Positions 35,255 through 45,136 of a stretch of 64,000 nucleotides of DNA are shown here, one piece after another. The position numbers and the translations under genes were made by a program. The notes below the pieces were generated by a model that did no database searches, was not told where the DNA came from, and saw only the letters and a list, made by a program, of their open reading frames with translations. Numbering within the stretch: the first letter of the stretch is position 1; every line of letters begins with the position of its first letter. Source of the DNA: Caproicibacterium sp. BJN0003 (lineage in GTDB: Bacteria; Bacillota; Clostridia; Oscillospirales; Acutalibacteraceae); assembly GCF_026314295.1 (NCBI RefSeq), contig NZ_CP111108.1:2108001-2172000 (forward strand), written 5' to 3'.

Positions 35255-35986
35255 TTAATCTGCAAAGTTAAGAGTTTCCATGTTTAAACGGTAAATTACG
35301 TCCTTGCGCTCTACGATAACAACGATCTTCTTCCGAAGAGCGTCGTCCTTCTGGATATGGGCAAGCAATTCCCGAGTCGGATTGACCGCTACAGGATGCC
35401 CCACCAATTTCATCATGGCAAAATCGCCATTTGTATCTCCATAAGCATAACTTTCAGAAAGATCGATTCCATACTGCTTTGCCATTTGGAGTACAGCGCA
35501 TTGCTTACTCTCGGAATCCCACATTGGAATGATTTCACCGCTGTAGCGTCCGTCTGGACCGACTTTGTAAACCGTGCCGCGATAATCATCCATGCCGTAC
35601 TTTTCGGACATTTCACGTACCAGTTCTACCGGCGAACCTGAAATTGCAATAACCCGGTGTCCATGCTCCCGATGCCAACGAATTCGGTCACGAGTGTAGG
35701 TGTAGACACGCTCACCCTTCTGTTCAATCACCCTTTTTGCAATGTACAAAATATGAAAGGAATTTGTATTCTGAACCGTTTCCGAATAAATATCCACCAT
35801 CTTTTGAAGGTAATCGTCATAATTTCCAACACGTTTATCCCATCTCGTAAATGCGGGTTCAACATCCTCATACCACTTACTGGGATCAATCAGTTCGTAT
35901 TTGATCATCTTTTTAAACATCTCGCTGATCAGTCCTTCACGGGAAATCGTACCGTCAATGTCAAAAAAAGCTGCCGTCTTTGCCAT
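35255..35986 (-). CDS. HAD-superfamily IB phosphatase (SerB-like)
   Basis: 243 residues from ATG 35986, ten bases after AGGAG; the longer upstream frame has no ribosome site. HAD motif I FFDIDGTIS, motif II AISGSP, motif III/IV GDTNGDFAM. Subfamily IB includes phosphoserine phosphatases and lipid/nucleotide phosphatases, and the cap between residues 20 and 110 is helical. Substrate not predictable; no metabolic neighbour in the same operon. Confidence 0.88.
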   Translation of the reverse strand: MAKTAAFFDIDGTISREGLISEMFKKMIKYELIDPSKWYEDVEPAFTRWDKRVGNYDDYLQKMVDIYSETVQNTNSFHILYIAKRVIEQKGERVYTYTRDRIRWHREHGHRVIAISGSPVELVREMSEKYGMDDYRGTVYKVGPDGRYSGEIIPMWDSESKQCAVLQMAKQYGIDLSESYAYGDTNGDFAMMKLVGHPVAVNPTRELLAHIQKDDALRKKIVVIVERKDVIYRLNMETLNFAD

Positions 35987-36221
35987 GGAAATCGCTCTCC
36001 TTTCCTCCGCGCGGTCTTCTGTCATGCGGCTAGAATGCGCATCGTGCGGTTTAACCATATTTGGTTTTTAGTATAGAGGATTCCACCCTAAAAGTAAAGT
36101 ACACCCCCTAACGGTCGCCGGATGACCCGGAAAGGATCAAAAAATCATCCCCTCATATCAACCGGATGGTTGATTTCAAATTCCGGATCGTGCAGTATCA
36201 TAAAGTCAGGAGATGAACGAT

Positions 36222-37163
36222 ATGGAAAAATTATTAGAAATCAATAGCCTTTCAAAAAGCTTTAAAGGGAACCGCGTCCTCGATAATATCAGTTTCTCGA
36301 TCGAAAAAGGGGAAGTTCTCTGCCTGCTAGGCCCAAACGGTGCCGGAAAAAGCACAACGATTAACATTTTACTTGGATTACTCGGACGTGACAGCGGGAC
36401 CATCACCTACGATGGAAAGATAATCAACCGCAGCCACCTGCGCGCTTACAAGCAGAAACTCGGCGTTGTCCCACAAGATCTTGCACTCTACGAAGAACTT
36501 TCTGCCCAACAAAATGCTCGTTTTTTTACCTCGCTTTATGGTTTGCGTGGTCCAAATCTCGATGAAGCCGTGGAAAAAGCTCTGGAGTTTGCGGGTCTAA
36601 CCGACCGGCGAAAGGACAAGGTCAAAACTTTTTCAGGGGGCATGAAGCGCCGACTCAACATTGCCTGTGCCATTGCACATCACCCAGAACTGGTCATTAT
36701 GGATGAACCAACCGTGGGTATTGACCCGCAGTCGCGCAACCATATTCTTGATTCCATTAAAAAGCTGCAGGCAGACGGCATCACCATTCTTTATACCACG
36801 CATTACATGGAAGAAGTTGAAGCCATTTCGTCCCGCATCATCATCATTGACCACGGTAAGATCATTGCTGAGGGAACAAAAGAAAAACTTAAAGAAAACA
36901 TTCAGAGCGAAAAGTGCTATCACATCGAGCTGGAAGAAGGCTCTCCTATCCCTGCTGAAGAATTTTATGATGTCGAAGGCGTCAAAGAAGCAAAATCAGA
37001 CGGCAACAAGATTGATATTGTCTCCCTGCGCGGCGTGGAAAACCTTGACCGCATCATTTCACTGATTTCGGACGCCGGCGCCCACATCCGCAATATTGCA
37101 GGCGAAGAAGCCAGCCTTGAAACCGTATTTCTCAAGCTGACCGGCCGAAAGTTACGGGATTAA
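36222..37163 (+). CDS. ABC-2 exporter ATP-binding protein
   Basis: 313 residues from ATG 36222 (GGAG nine bases upstream; ATG 36213 abuts the ribosome site). Walker A GPNGAGKSTT, Q-loop VPQD, signature FSGGMKRR, Walker B LVIMDEP, switch His TTHYM; a C-terminal regulatory extension after residue 225. Partner of the two permease genes that follow after 12 bases. Drug, peptide or lipid export are typical for the class. Confidence 0.94.
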   Translation: MEKLLEINSLSKSFKGNRVLDNISFSIEKGEVLCLLGPNGAGKSTTINILLGLLGRDSGTITYDGKIINRSHLRAYKQKLGVVPQDLALYEELSAQQNARFFTSLYGLRGPNLDEAVEKALEFAGLTDRRKDKVKTFSGGMKRRLNIACAIAHHPELVIMDEPTVGIDPQSRNHILDSIKKLQADGITILYTTHYMEEVEAISSRIIIIDHGKIIAEGTKEKLKENIQSEKCYHIELEEGSPIPAEEFYDVEGVKEAKSDGNKIDIVSLRGVENLDRIISLISDAGAHIRNIAGEEASLETVFLKLTGRKLRD

Positions 37164-37175
37164 GGGGGAAATAAA

Positions 37176-37916
37176 ATGTACCGCTTTTTTCAAATTTTTA
37201 AAATGGATCTATCCAACAACTTTAAGAATCCGGTTCTGATCAACTTTAACCTGGTTTTTGCGATTGTGATGATCCTGATTATGGGTTTCCTTACAAGTGG
37301 AAACTACGCGAATGCCATGGACGCCTACAACTATTATGCGGTATCCTTTTTGATCTTCGGCATGATGGAAGGCGCCATGACGGCCACAAACTGTTTTATG
37401 GAGCGTGACATCAAAAAGCCAAATCTGCGGATTCTCTCTTCGCCGTGCGGAAAATTTCCAATCTACTTTTCGAAGATGCTCGCTTCGTTCGTATTTGATT
37501 ACATTCTTCATCTGCTGGTTGCAGTCATTCTGCTGATTGCTGGAATCAATCTTGGCGGTCAAAATATCGGCTGGATCTTTTTGATGATGATCCCCGTTGA
37601 ATTTAGTTCTGCAGCACTCGGCGTGTTGTTCTGCTGTATCTTTCACTGTGAAGAAACAGCAAGCACCATTTTAAGTCTATTTGTCTCAGTCATTGCTTTT
37701 TTAGGAGGAGCATTTTTCTCACTCGATGGTCTTGGTTCCACGCTTGCGACCATCTCGCGTATTTCTCCTGTAAAGCTGCTGATTGATGTCTTTTTCGCTG
37801 TCATTTATGACAATAACTTGTCCGGTGTACTGCCGGTTCTTTTCATTAGCACAGCATTCAGTGCTCTGTGTATTTTTGGATGCCAAAAAACTTTTCGAGC
37901 GGAGGATTATCTATGA
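37176..37916 (+). CDS. ABC-2 exporter permease 1
   Basis: 246 residues with six membrane segments and the compact ABC-2 layout (short cytoplasmic start, MMEGAMTATNCFMERD loop). GGGGGAA precedes the ATG. Overlaps the second permease gene through ATGA. Forms a heterodimeric channel with it. Confidence 0.88.
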   Translation: MYRFFQIFKMDLSNNFKNPVLINFNLVFAIVMILIMGFLTSGNYANAMDAYNYYAVSFLIFGMMEGAMTATNCFMERDIKKPNLRILSSPCGKFPIYFSKMLASFVFDYILHLLVAVILLIAGINLGGQNIGWIFLMMIPVEFSSAALGVLFCCIFHCEETASTILSLFVSVIAFLGGAFFSLDGLGSTLATISRISPVKLLIDVFFAVIYDNNLSGVLPVLFISTAFSALCIFGCQKTFRAEDYL

Positions 37917-38878
37917 ATAACGTACTTCGGAATAATTTTAGCCGTATCTTTCGCCGTCTGCCCTCTGTTATCATCATGCTTGCAATCACACTTCTTTCCA
38001 TTTTTCTCGCTGTCTATATGACTGGCGCTGAACAAATCAGAGGCCATATTGCACTGGTAACAGACAACAGTGCGGTAAAAATCAATTCAAACGATCTCAG
38101 CGTAGAAATTATGGAACAAAAGCCCCCTATGTCACAACTTATTTCCCAAAAATATGATGCCATCGTCACCGATCAAGGGAATGGCCAATTTGATATTGAA
38201 ACTCTTCGCGGCAGTGATTTTAAAGACATGCTGCAGCTTCTTTTGCAGAATCCGCAGGCAAAAATTCCGGCACAAAAAAGCGACCGGAGTGTCGGAGTAA
38301 ATATTATCGGATTCCTCATGGTTTTTCTCGGCACAAGTGTATTTTTCTACTTTTTCCCGTTTGCGGACGATAAAGAGCAAAATCAGCTTCTGCGCATTGC
38401 GGCGTCTCCGCTGTCGTTCCGGCGATATCTCGCTGCACATTTCCTTTTTTGTCTGTTTTCATTTGTGCCGTCATTCGGCATGCTCGCCGTCATGAAAGCA
38501 GTGGGGTGGGATATCGGTTTCTCCCTGCCTCAATACGCTGGATTACTGCTTCTTCTTGCTATGTTGGGCAGCACATTTGCATTGTTTCTCAACACATTTA
38601 TCAAAAAGCCTGACAATGCAAACATGTTTGGCAATTCTATCTTGATCGTTACCTCAACGCTTGCCGGTGCCTTTTACTCCTTCAGCAAAAGCAACGCATT
38701 TCTTGACAATTTGATTCACATCCTCCCGCAAAAGCAGTTTCTCGAATTCGCGATCAACCTTCAAAACGGAGAAGAATGGCAGCACCTGTTCCCTCTCATT
38801 TATATCATTCTATTTTCCGCTGTCATGTTCGGTCTGGCCTATCGAAAACTAAAGCATGATTATGTGGAGCGGGTATGA
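37913..38878 (+). CDS. ABC-2 exporter permease 2
   Basis: 321 residues starting in the stop codon of permease 1, with GGAGG upstream. One N-terminal membrane helix, an extracytoplasmic domain of about 110 residues, then five helices, the YhgE/ABC-2 membrane type. The terminal GTATGACG junction couples it to the regulator gene. Confidence 0.86.
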   Translation: MNNVLRNNFSRIFRRLPSVIIMLAITLLSIFLAVYMTGAEQIRGHIALVTDNSAVKINSNDLSVEIMEQKPPMSQLISQKYDAIVTDQGNGQFDIETLRGSDFKDMLQLLLQNPQAKIPAQKSDRSVGVNIIGFLMVFLGTSVFFYFFPFADDKEQNQLLRIAASPLSFRRYLAAHFLFCLFSFVPSFGMLAVMKAVGWDIGFSLPQYAGLLLLLAMLGSTFALFLNTFIKKPDNANMFGNSILIVTSTLAGAFYSFSKSNAFLDNLIHILPQKQFLEFAINLQNGEEWQHLFPLIYIILFSAVMFGLAYRKLKHDYVERV

Positions 38879-41544
38879 CGGCTCTTGCAAAAACAGAACG
38901 GGCGGTTTACAATCAAAGCAATACCAGTTTTAGGAGTGGATTGCCCATGAGCGCTGACGTCAAAAAAGAAGAGAAACCTTTTCTTCTTTCCACGAAACTA
39001 AAAATGCCCCGCCCGCGGCGGGATTATATTATTCGCCGTACTCTGTTTCAAAAGCTCAAACTATGCAATGAAATGAGTATCATTTTTATAAAGGGCGCAG
39101 CAGGTATGGGCAAGACAACACTGCTCTCGTCGTTTCTTGTTGAAACTGGCCTAAAAAATACGGCATGGCTTTCTCTCGACGAGAGCAACAACAATTTATT
39201 TTCATTTTGGCACTATTTTTTTGCGGCAGCAGGCTCCCTTCTAAACGAAAAGATTGATTTTGGCCTTCAGCCCAGCCCGATGTTTGAACTGCACGAAGTA
39301 AAAAGCAATCTTGTTTTCTTAATTAACCGCCTATGCAGCAGCACCGATTATTATATTATCCTCGACGACTTTCACTGTATCACTAACCCGGCACTTGTCG
39401 ATTCTTTTGAGTTCTTTCTTCGGGCAATGCCGGAAAATCTTCATCTTTTTCTTCTTTCCCGTGAAGAGCCCCCGGTATATCTTGGCGCATTGGCCGTTTC
39501 TGGAAGGCTGTTGTATCTTTCCGGCGAAGACATGAAACTCAGCCGAAACGAAAGTATGGAATTTCTGCGTAAAACCATGAAGCTTAAGTCCGACGATACG
39601 CAGCTGGAAAAAATCAGCAGTTTTGCAGAAGGCTGGGTCGGTGGACTTCAGCTTGCCGCAGCAAGCGGAGAACTTTCGAGCGATCTTCTAAAACAAGGCG
39701 GCGGTTTCGTTGCAGAATATCTGACGCGAGAAATTTTTGAAAAACTTTCGCCCACAGAGCAGACATTTCTTGTACGGACTGGCTCACTCTCATGGTTTGA
39801 CCAAAAAATTTGCTCTGTTCTTTTCGGAGCGCTCAACTTTGACTCTATGATGGAAAACTTACTAGACAAAAATCTTTTTGTCATCTGCATTGATGAAGAA
39901 AAAGGAATCTATCGTTACCACAATATTCTTGGTGAGTATCTTCGGCAGCAATTTTCGGCACTGCCGGAACAGGAGCAAAAAGAAATTTTATGTAAAGCTG
40001 CAGAAAGTTTTGCACAGGAAGGTGACTCTAGCGAAGCGGCAAGGCTTTTCTTACAGGCAAAGAATTATGACGGAGCAACACAGAATATCTTAGAAATGCC
40101 AATCAACACCGAAGCTGGAGAATATATCAGCCAAATTCCAATTGACACTGTCGCAAAAAGCATTGACCTCGCCGCGCGTGGAATGTTTTATTACGTCGAT
40201 ATCGGCAACATAGAAAAGTTTGATCAACTATGCAAATCTGCGATTGAAGCCTGGAAAGATACCCCCTTTTGTAAAATACTTCAGTATGCGTATAATTTAC
40301 TTTCAAAGAGAGGTCCCTCTGTTCTTCCCCATATATTTTCACTTTCAGATTTTAAAGAATATGGAATGCGAAAAGAAACCGCTGCCTTTATTCAGCTTGG
40401 TGTTGCCAATCTAATGATTATGGATCGGCAGTATAAGGCGGCGAGAGAGTTTGCGGAGAACGCTGAGAAAATTTGCTTCGATTCTCTCGAATTTCGGTAT
40501 TATATTTATGCTCTAAAAGCACAGCTGAATGAAGAGACCGGTCATTTGAATGACGCACTTGAGGATTACCAAAGAATTAAGGGAATCCAAGAAAGTGAAG
40601 TTTCTCTTTTCATGCAGGAATATGACTATCACATTGGCATTACCGGAGTCTACCTTAAGCGCATGGAACTTGACAAGGCCTTTGAAAATTTAGAGGCCGC
40701 CCGTGCAATGGTCACAAGCTCAGCAATGCCCAGCAATATGATTCTTTACAGTTTTGACTACAATCTGGCGGAATACCATATGCTCCGCGGCGAAACAGAA
40801 GAAGGTGCAAAACTGATTCTGCGAATCATAAAATCCAGCAATGTTATTCATTGGGCTGACCGTCTGATGGCAGAGCTGAATCTTTCTGGTTACATGCAGC
40901 CCGAACTAAAAGAACAAATTTTGGCAGAATTTGAGACATACCCAAACAAAAGCATTTCTCCCAGTCTTTCATTTGAACTTTTATGTGCAAGGCTGTATTT
41001 ACAGAGCGGAAACCGCGAAAAAGCAAAAGCAATTATTAAAAGCGTCCTTTCCTTTTCGAGGGAAAACGGAAACTCTCTGCGCCTTGTAGAAGCAGATTTG
41101 CTCCTTTTACACATGACTGACTCTTCTACACCAGCCGGGCGACGGCAGCAAAATAATCTGCTGCGCGAAGCGATTTACTACGCATGGGAAAATCGAATTT
41201 TTCAGCCGTTTTATGTGGATCGAGATGCAGTAAACCCACTTTGGGACAATTTCAACGCAGAACTCTCTGACAAAATAAGCGAGCCGGAACGGATTTTTGT
41301 CCGTGATGCGATACGGGTCTGTTCTAGCGATACACCAAAAGCTGAAAAAAGCCTACTTAGTTCCCGCGAAACAGAAGTGCTCATTGAGCTTGCGCAAGGA
41401 AAAACAAACCAGCAGATTGCAGAGGATCTCTGTATTTCGCTTTCCACTGTAAAAACGCATTTGATCAGCGTCTATGGAAAGCTTGGTGTTTCTTCACGGC
41501 TCGCTGCAACATCCGAGGGAAAACGGCTTGGCCTCATTTCATAG
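38875..41544 (+). CDS. MalT/LuxR-type (LAL/STAND) transcriptional regulator
   Basis: 889 residues. N-terminal STAND NTPase with Walker A GAAGMGKTTL and Walker-B-like YIILDDFH, middle TPR-like helical repeats (about 400-800), C-terminal LuxR helix-turn-helix LSSRETEVLIELAQGKTN..STVKTHL. Such proteins bind a small inducer and ATP before activating transcription. The start at 38875 is coupled to permease 2 (GGAG five bases before); ATG 38947 with GGAG ten bases before is the alternative. As last gene of the exporter operon it probably autoregulates the transporter. Confidence 0.9.
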   Translation: MTALAKTERAVYNQSNTSFRSGLPMSADVKKEEKPFLLSTKLKMPRPRRDYIIRRTLFQKLKLCNEMSIIFIKGAAGMGKTTLLSSFLVETGLKNTAWLSLDESNNNLFSFWHYFFAAAGSLLNEKIDFGLQPSPMFELHEVKSNLVFLINRLCSSTDYYIILDDFHCITNPALVDSFEFFLRAMPENLHLFLLSREEPPVYLGALAVSGRLLYLSGEDMKLSRNESMEFLRKTMKLKSDDTQLEKISSFAEGWVGGLQLAAASGELSSDLLKQGGGFVAEYLTREIFEKLSPTEQTFLVRTGSLSWFDQKICSVLFGALNFDSMMENLLDKNLFVICIDEEKGIYRYHNILGEYLRQQFSALPEQEQKEILCKAAESFAQEGDSSEAARLFLQAKNYDGATQNILEMPINTEAGEYISQIPIDTVAKSIDLAARGMFYYVDIGNIEKFDQLCKSAIEAWKDTPFCKILQYAYNLLSKRGPSVLPHIFSLSDFKEYGMRKETAAFIQLGVANLMIMDRQYKAAREFAENAEKICFDSLEFRYYIYALKAQLNEETGHLNDALEDYQRIKGIQESEVSLFMQEYDYHIGITGVYLKRMELDKAFENLEAARAMVTSSAMPSNMILYSFDYNLAEYHMLRGETEEGAKLILRIIKSSNVIHWADRLMAELNLSGYMQPELKEQILAEFETYPNKSISPSLSFELLCARLYLQSGNREKAKAIIKSVLSFSRENGNSLRLVEADLLLLHMTDSSTPAGRRQQNNLLREAIYYAWENRIFQPFYVDRDAVNPLWDNFNAELSDKISEPERIFVRDAIRVCSSDTPKAEKSLLSSRETEVLIELAQGKTNQQIAEDLCISLSTVKTHLISVYGKLGVSSRLAATSEGKRLGLIS

Positions 41545-41580
41545 TCCTTTCAATTAATTATTTTAGTGCAAAAAACATAA

Positions 41581-41621
41581 GACAAGGGAGGCAATCTCAT
41601 AAAGAGACTGCCTCCCTTGTC
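41581..41621. terminator. Bidirectional terminator between the LuxR gene and the dpp genes
   Basis: GACAAGGGAGGCA..TCTC / GAGA..TGCCTCCCTTGTC stem with a four-to-five base loop. Confidence 0.85.
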
Positions 41622-41676
41622 TTAATTGAATGGACTCTAAAGAAAAACTAGAAGAATAATGAGTCTTAAAATCTAA

Positions 41677-43278
41677 TTATGCGGCCTTATAGGTATCTTC
41701 CAGCGTAATTCCAGAGTTATAAGTCAGAATACCAGGAAGATTGACAAAGCCTTTTACATCTGCAGAGGTTGCGAAAATTTGCTCACGATAGTTAATAAAT
41801 ACGAACGGAGAGAGTTCCAAAATCCGCTCGCGGAGCTGATCATAAATTGTTGCACGCTTTGTAGCATCCAATGTTTCGCGTCCTTGCTTTAAGAGTGAAT
41901 CGACTGTTGCATCGCTAAATCCAGGAGCGCTGTTCATACGAGTATCTCCGCTCTGGAAATAGTTTGTGCACCAATCCATATCCACAATATTACCAGCGGT
42001 TCCGCTGACCAGGATATCGTAATCTCCGGTGTTAGAACGCTGAATACGAGTGGACCAGTCGGGCAGTTCTACTTCTGCATTGATTCCAATTGCTTTGAGG
42101 CTATCCTGAACGACCAACGCTGTCTGCTTATGGAAATCATAGGTAGAAGTTGAAAGGATCTTCACATCAAATCCGTTGGGATATCCAGCTTCTTTCAAAA
42201 GCTCTTTCGCTTTTTCAGGATTATACTGGAAATAGTTATCATATTTTCCGTCGTATCCGTTTTGTCCTTTAATTGTCGGGAAACCATACATTGCAGTGCC
42301 GCGGCCCATAAATGCGGTATCGATAACGCCCTGACGGTTAACTGCATAGGCGATTGCCTGACGAACTTTTGGATCTGCAAGAGGTCCCTTTGTGCAGTTG
42401 ATCTGCAGGCACATAAACGGTCCTTCGGAAACATCTACTGTATAGTTGCTGTCTTTTTCCAATGCAGTTGCATCATTTGCACCTACATAGTCGATCAAAT
42501 CTGCTTCTCCACTCTTTAAGGAGTTTACTCGAGTGGTATTGTCGGTCGTAACAACAAAATTCAGTTCTTTTGTTTCTGGTTTCCCTGCTTTATAGAAACC
42601 ATCAAATGCTTTCAATGTGATCTGGCGGCCTTTATCCCAAGATTCCAGTGTATAAGGACCACTGCCCATAGGATTGGCGTTCAAATCATTGTTGTGAGAA
42701 TTGCACCATGCTTTTGACACAATTACTGCTTCAGGAAGTGTCAAATAGTCAATAAATGGAGCACAAGGCTGTTTGAGTACAAATTTAACTGTTTTTGCGT
42801 CCACTACATCAATATGATCTAGCATATTGGCAAAATCACTCCGGAAAGTAGCAGATACCGACGCATCAAGCTGACGCTCAAAAGAGAACTTAACATCCTC
42901 TGCCGTGATATCACTGCCATCCTGGAATTTTGCATTCTGGCGGATATGGAACGTATAAGTAACATTATCATCTGCTACTTCATAAGACTCCGCGATTTCA
43001 TTTCCAATACTTCCGTCTGATTCATAAGCCAGAAGGCCGCGGTACATACACATTTTAATTAACCGCACTGCCTGTCCGGACTGAACCATTGGTTCCAATG
43101 TGGAAGGATCTGCGCTCAACCCAATTGTAAGAGAATCTGCTTTGTTTGCCGCTGCTGCAGAATTGCTCGCTCCGGAAGCAGTCCCGGAACTAGTGCTGCT
43201 TCCGCAGCCGCCCATAGAGATCACCATCGCTGCTGACAGCACGCCTGCTGCCAATTTCACCCATAACTTACTCTTCAT
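41677..43278 (-). CDS. ABC transporter substrate-binding lipoprotein, family 5 (DppA/OppA)
   Basis: 533 residues with signal peptide and lipobox SMGGC near residue 24, Ser/Ala-rich linker, then the peptide/nickel-type binding fold (DPSTLEPM, YTFHIRQNAKFQDG, AVNRQGVI). Preceded by AAAGGAGG. Last gene of frlD-dppD-dppF-dppB-dppC-dppA. Family members bind oligopeptides, sugars or opines; a glycated amino acid or dipeptide is inferred from the FrlD/FrlB neighbours. Confidence 0.92.
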   Translation of the reverse strand: MKSKLWVKLAAGVLSAAMVISMGGCGSSTSSGTASGASNSAAAANKADSLTIGLSADPSTLEPMVQSGQAVRLIKMCMYRGLLAYESDGSIGNEIAESYEVADDNVTYTFHIRQNAKFQDGSDITAEDVKFSFERQLDASVSATFRSDFANMLDHIDVVDAKTVKFVLKQPCAPFIDYLTLPEAVIVSKAWCNSHNNDLNANPMGSGPYTLESWDKGRQITLKAFDGFYKAGKPETKELNFVVTTDNTTRVNSLKSGEADLIDYVGANDATALEKDSNYTVDVSEGPFMCLQINCTKGPLADPKVRQAIAYAVNRQGVIDTAFMGRGTAMYGFPTIKGQNGYDGKYDNYFQYNPEKAKELLKEAGYPNGFDVKILSTSTYDFHKQTALVVQDSLKAIGINAEVELPDWSTRIQRSNTGDYDILVSGTAGNIVDMDWCTNYFQSGDTRMNSAPGFSDATVDSLLKQGRETLDATKRATIYDQLRERILELSPFVFINYREQIFATSADVKGFVNLPGILTYNSGITLEDTYKAA

Positions 43279-43333
43279 TTTTTGATTCCTCCTTTTTCAT
43301 AATTGCCGTATTTTTTGCTTTTTTATTTTATGA

Positions 43334-44167
43334 TCAAAAACTGTCTTGCAGTTTCGGATCAAAAATATCACGGAGGGCATCGCCCATCAGATTCACCGCA
43401 AGAATTGTAAGACAAAGAAAAAGTGCAGGCCAGAGCATATACATCATATTAACGCTCAAATATGCTTTTGCGTCTCCGATCATTTGCCCCCAGGAAGGTT
43501 CCGGCGGCTGTACGCCCAACCCCAGGAAGCTCAGTCCGGATTCCAAAAGAATCGCACTGGAAATCGTTAGACTGATCTGAATAATCAACGGAGAAAAAAT
43601 GTTTCGAAAAATCGTTCCAATCAATATTTTAGGGGTTGTTTGACCAACGGAAATATCATTTTCAACATATTCCATTTTTTTAACTTTGATCGTAGACGAA
43701 TTGGCAATACGGGCAAAATGCGGGATATATAAAATTGCCACTACAATCGTCAGATTTTGGACCCCCGCTCCGAAAAGGCAAACCACCATCATTGCCAGCA
43801 GAATTGCCGGAAAACATAGAATGGTTTCAACGGTACGCATAATAGCATTTCCAGCTTTTCCGCCAATATAACCTGCAACCAGTCCACAAAAGGAACCGAT
43901 TAGAAATGCTCCTAAAGTTCCTACCAGCGAAACAGTAAGCGAAGGTCGAATTCCATAAAGCAACCGGGAAAAAATGCAGCGTCCGTATTCATCGGTTCCC
44001 ATCGGAAATTGTGCACTGGCAGCTGCCAGCGTATTCGTCGTATGCATCTCCAATGGATCATGGGGTGCAATGGAAGATCCAAACAGTGCGATAAAGATCA
44101 TCGGCAACAGGATAATCAGACTAAAAACAAATTTTTTATTTCGAAAACACCGTTTTATTGTATTCAT
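43334..44167 (-). CDS. Dpp-type ABC transporter permease (DppC-like)
   Basis: 277 residues, about six membrane segments, LGTDEYGR-type hallmark seen here as MGTDEYGRCIFSRL, and the EAA loop LLESGLSFLGLGVQPPEPSWG. Second permease of the importer; 12 bases after the dppB-like gene. Confidence 0.92.
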   Translation of the reverse strand: MNTIKRCFRNKKFVFSLIILLPMIFIALFGSSIAPHDPLEMHTTNTLAAASAQFPMGTDEYGRCIFSRLLYGIRPSLTVSLVGTLGAFLIGSFCGLVAGYIGGKAGNAIMRTVETILCFPAILLAMMVVCLFGAGVQNLTIVVAILYIPHFARIANSSTIKVKKMEYVENDISVGQTTPKILIGTIFRNIFSPLIIQISLTISSAILLESGLSFLGLGVQPPEPSWGQMIGDAKAYLSVNMMYMLWPALFLCLTILAVNLMGDALRDIFDPKLQDSF

Positions 44168-44179
44168 CAGATAACCCCC

Positions 44180-45136
44180 TTACCGTACTCTCGGATCTAA
44201 TAATCCATAGAGAATATCCACAAGAGCATTCGTCAGAATAAAGATTGCCGACATCACCAATACACAACCTTCAATCAGCGGATAATCACGTGCATTGATC
44301 GATTTAACCAACAAAGTCGACAAGCCCGGCCAGTTGAATACATTTTCGCAAAGAACTGTTCCGCCGATCAAATTTCCCATCTGTAATCCGATTTCTGTGA
44401 TAACCGGAATAAAAGCATTTCTCACAACGTGGCGGGAAATAACGACGTGCTCCTTTAATCCCTTTGCACGAAGTGCTCTTACAGACTCACTCGATAAAGC
44501 TTCCAAAACAGAAGAGCGCGTCATTCGCATAATCGAGGCTGCAATTCCCAACGCCAGCGTAAACGCCGGCAAGATCAATCTTAAAAAATGTGCTCCTGCA
44601 TTTTTTGAAATATCCGTATATCCACTGGAGGGCATTGCAAAACCAAAATGGAAAATATCCAAACTGAAAACAATAATAAATAGGTAACCAAGCACATAAA
44701 CCGGAATAGAAGTTCCCAGGGAAGCGCCGGTCGTCATAATCAAATCTGAAATTTTGCCTCTCTTTTGGGCGGAAAGTACACCGAGCGGCAAGCCAATAAT
44801 ACAAGCTAAAATCATTGCAACAAATGCAAGTTCCAACGTACGGGGAAGCCGGGTTCCAATAGAAGCCATAACCGGAATCTTTTCGCTGTAGGATTGTCCG
44901 AGATTTCCCTGTAACGCTCCTAGAATCCAACTTCCATACTGCTGCAAAATCGGCTTATCGAGTCCTAACTGAGAACGTAACGACTCTACCGCAACAGGAT
45001 CGGGGTTCGTATCAGTTCCAAGCATCTGCAAGACCGGATCACCTGGCATCATATGTACCAGGATAAACACAATTGTCATGACTGCAAAAAGCATGATAAT
45101 TGCCGTTCCAAGTCGTCTCAGGATAAAGTTTTTCAC
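44180..45136 (-). CDS. Dpp-type ABC transporter permease (DppB-like)
   Basis: 318 residues with six membrane segments; VHMMPGDPVL, LGLDKPILQQYGSW and the EAA loop RALRAKGLKEHVVI are typical. Starts with GTG overlapping the stop codon of the ATPase gene by GTGA. Pairs with the DppC-like permease. Confidence 0.92.
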   Translation of the reverse strand: MKNFILRRLGTAIIMLFAVMTIVFILVHMMPGDPVLQMLGTDTNPDPVAVESLRSQLGLDKPILQQYGSWILGALQGNLGQSYSEKIPVMASIGTRLPRTLELAFVAMILACIIGLPLGVLSAQKRGKISDLIMTTGASLGTSIPVYVLGYLFIIVFSLDIFHFGFAMPSSGYTDISKNAGAHFLRLILPAFTLALGIAASIMRMTRSSVLEALSSESVRALRAKGLKEHVVISRHVVRNAFIPVITEIGLQMGNLIGGTVLCENVFNWPGLSTLLVKSINARDYPLIEGCVLVMSAIFILTNALVDILYGLLDPRVR

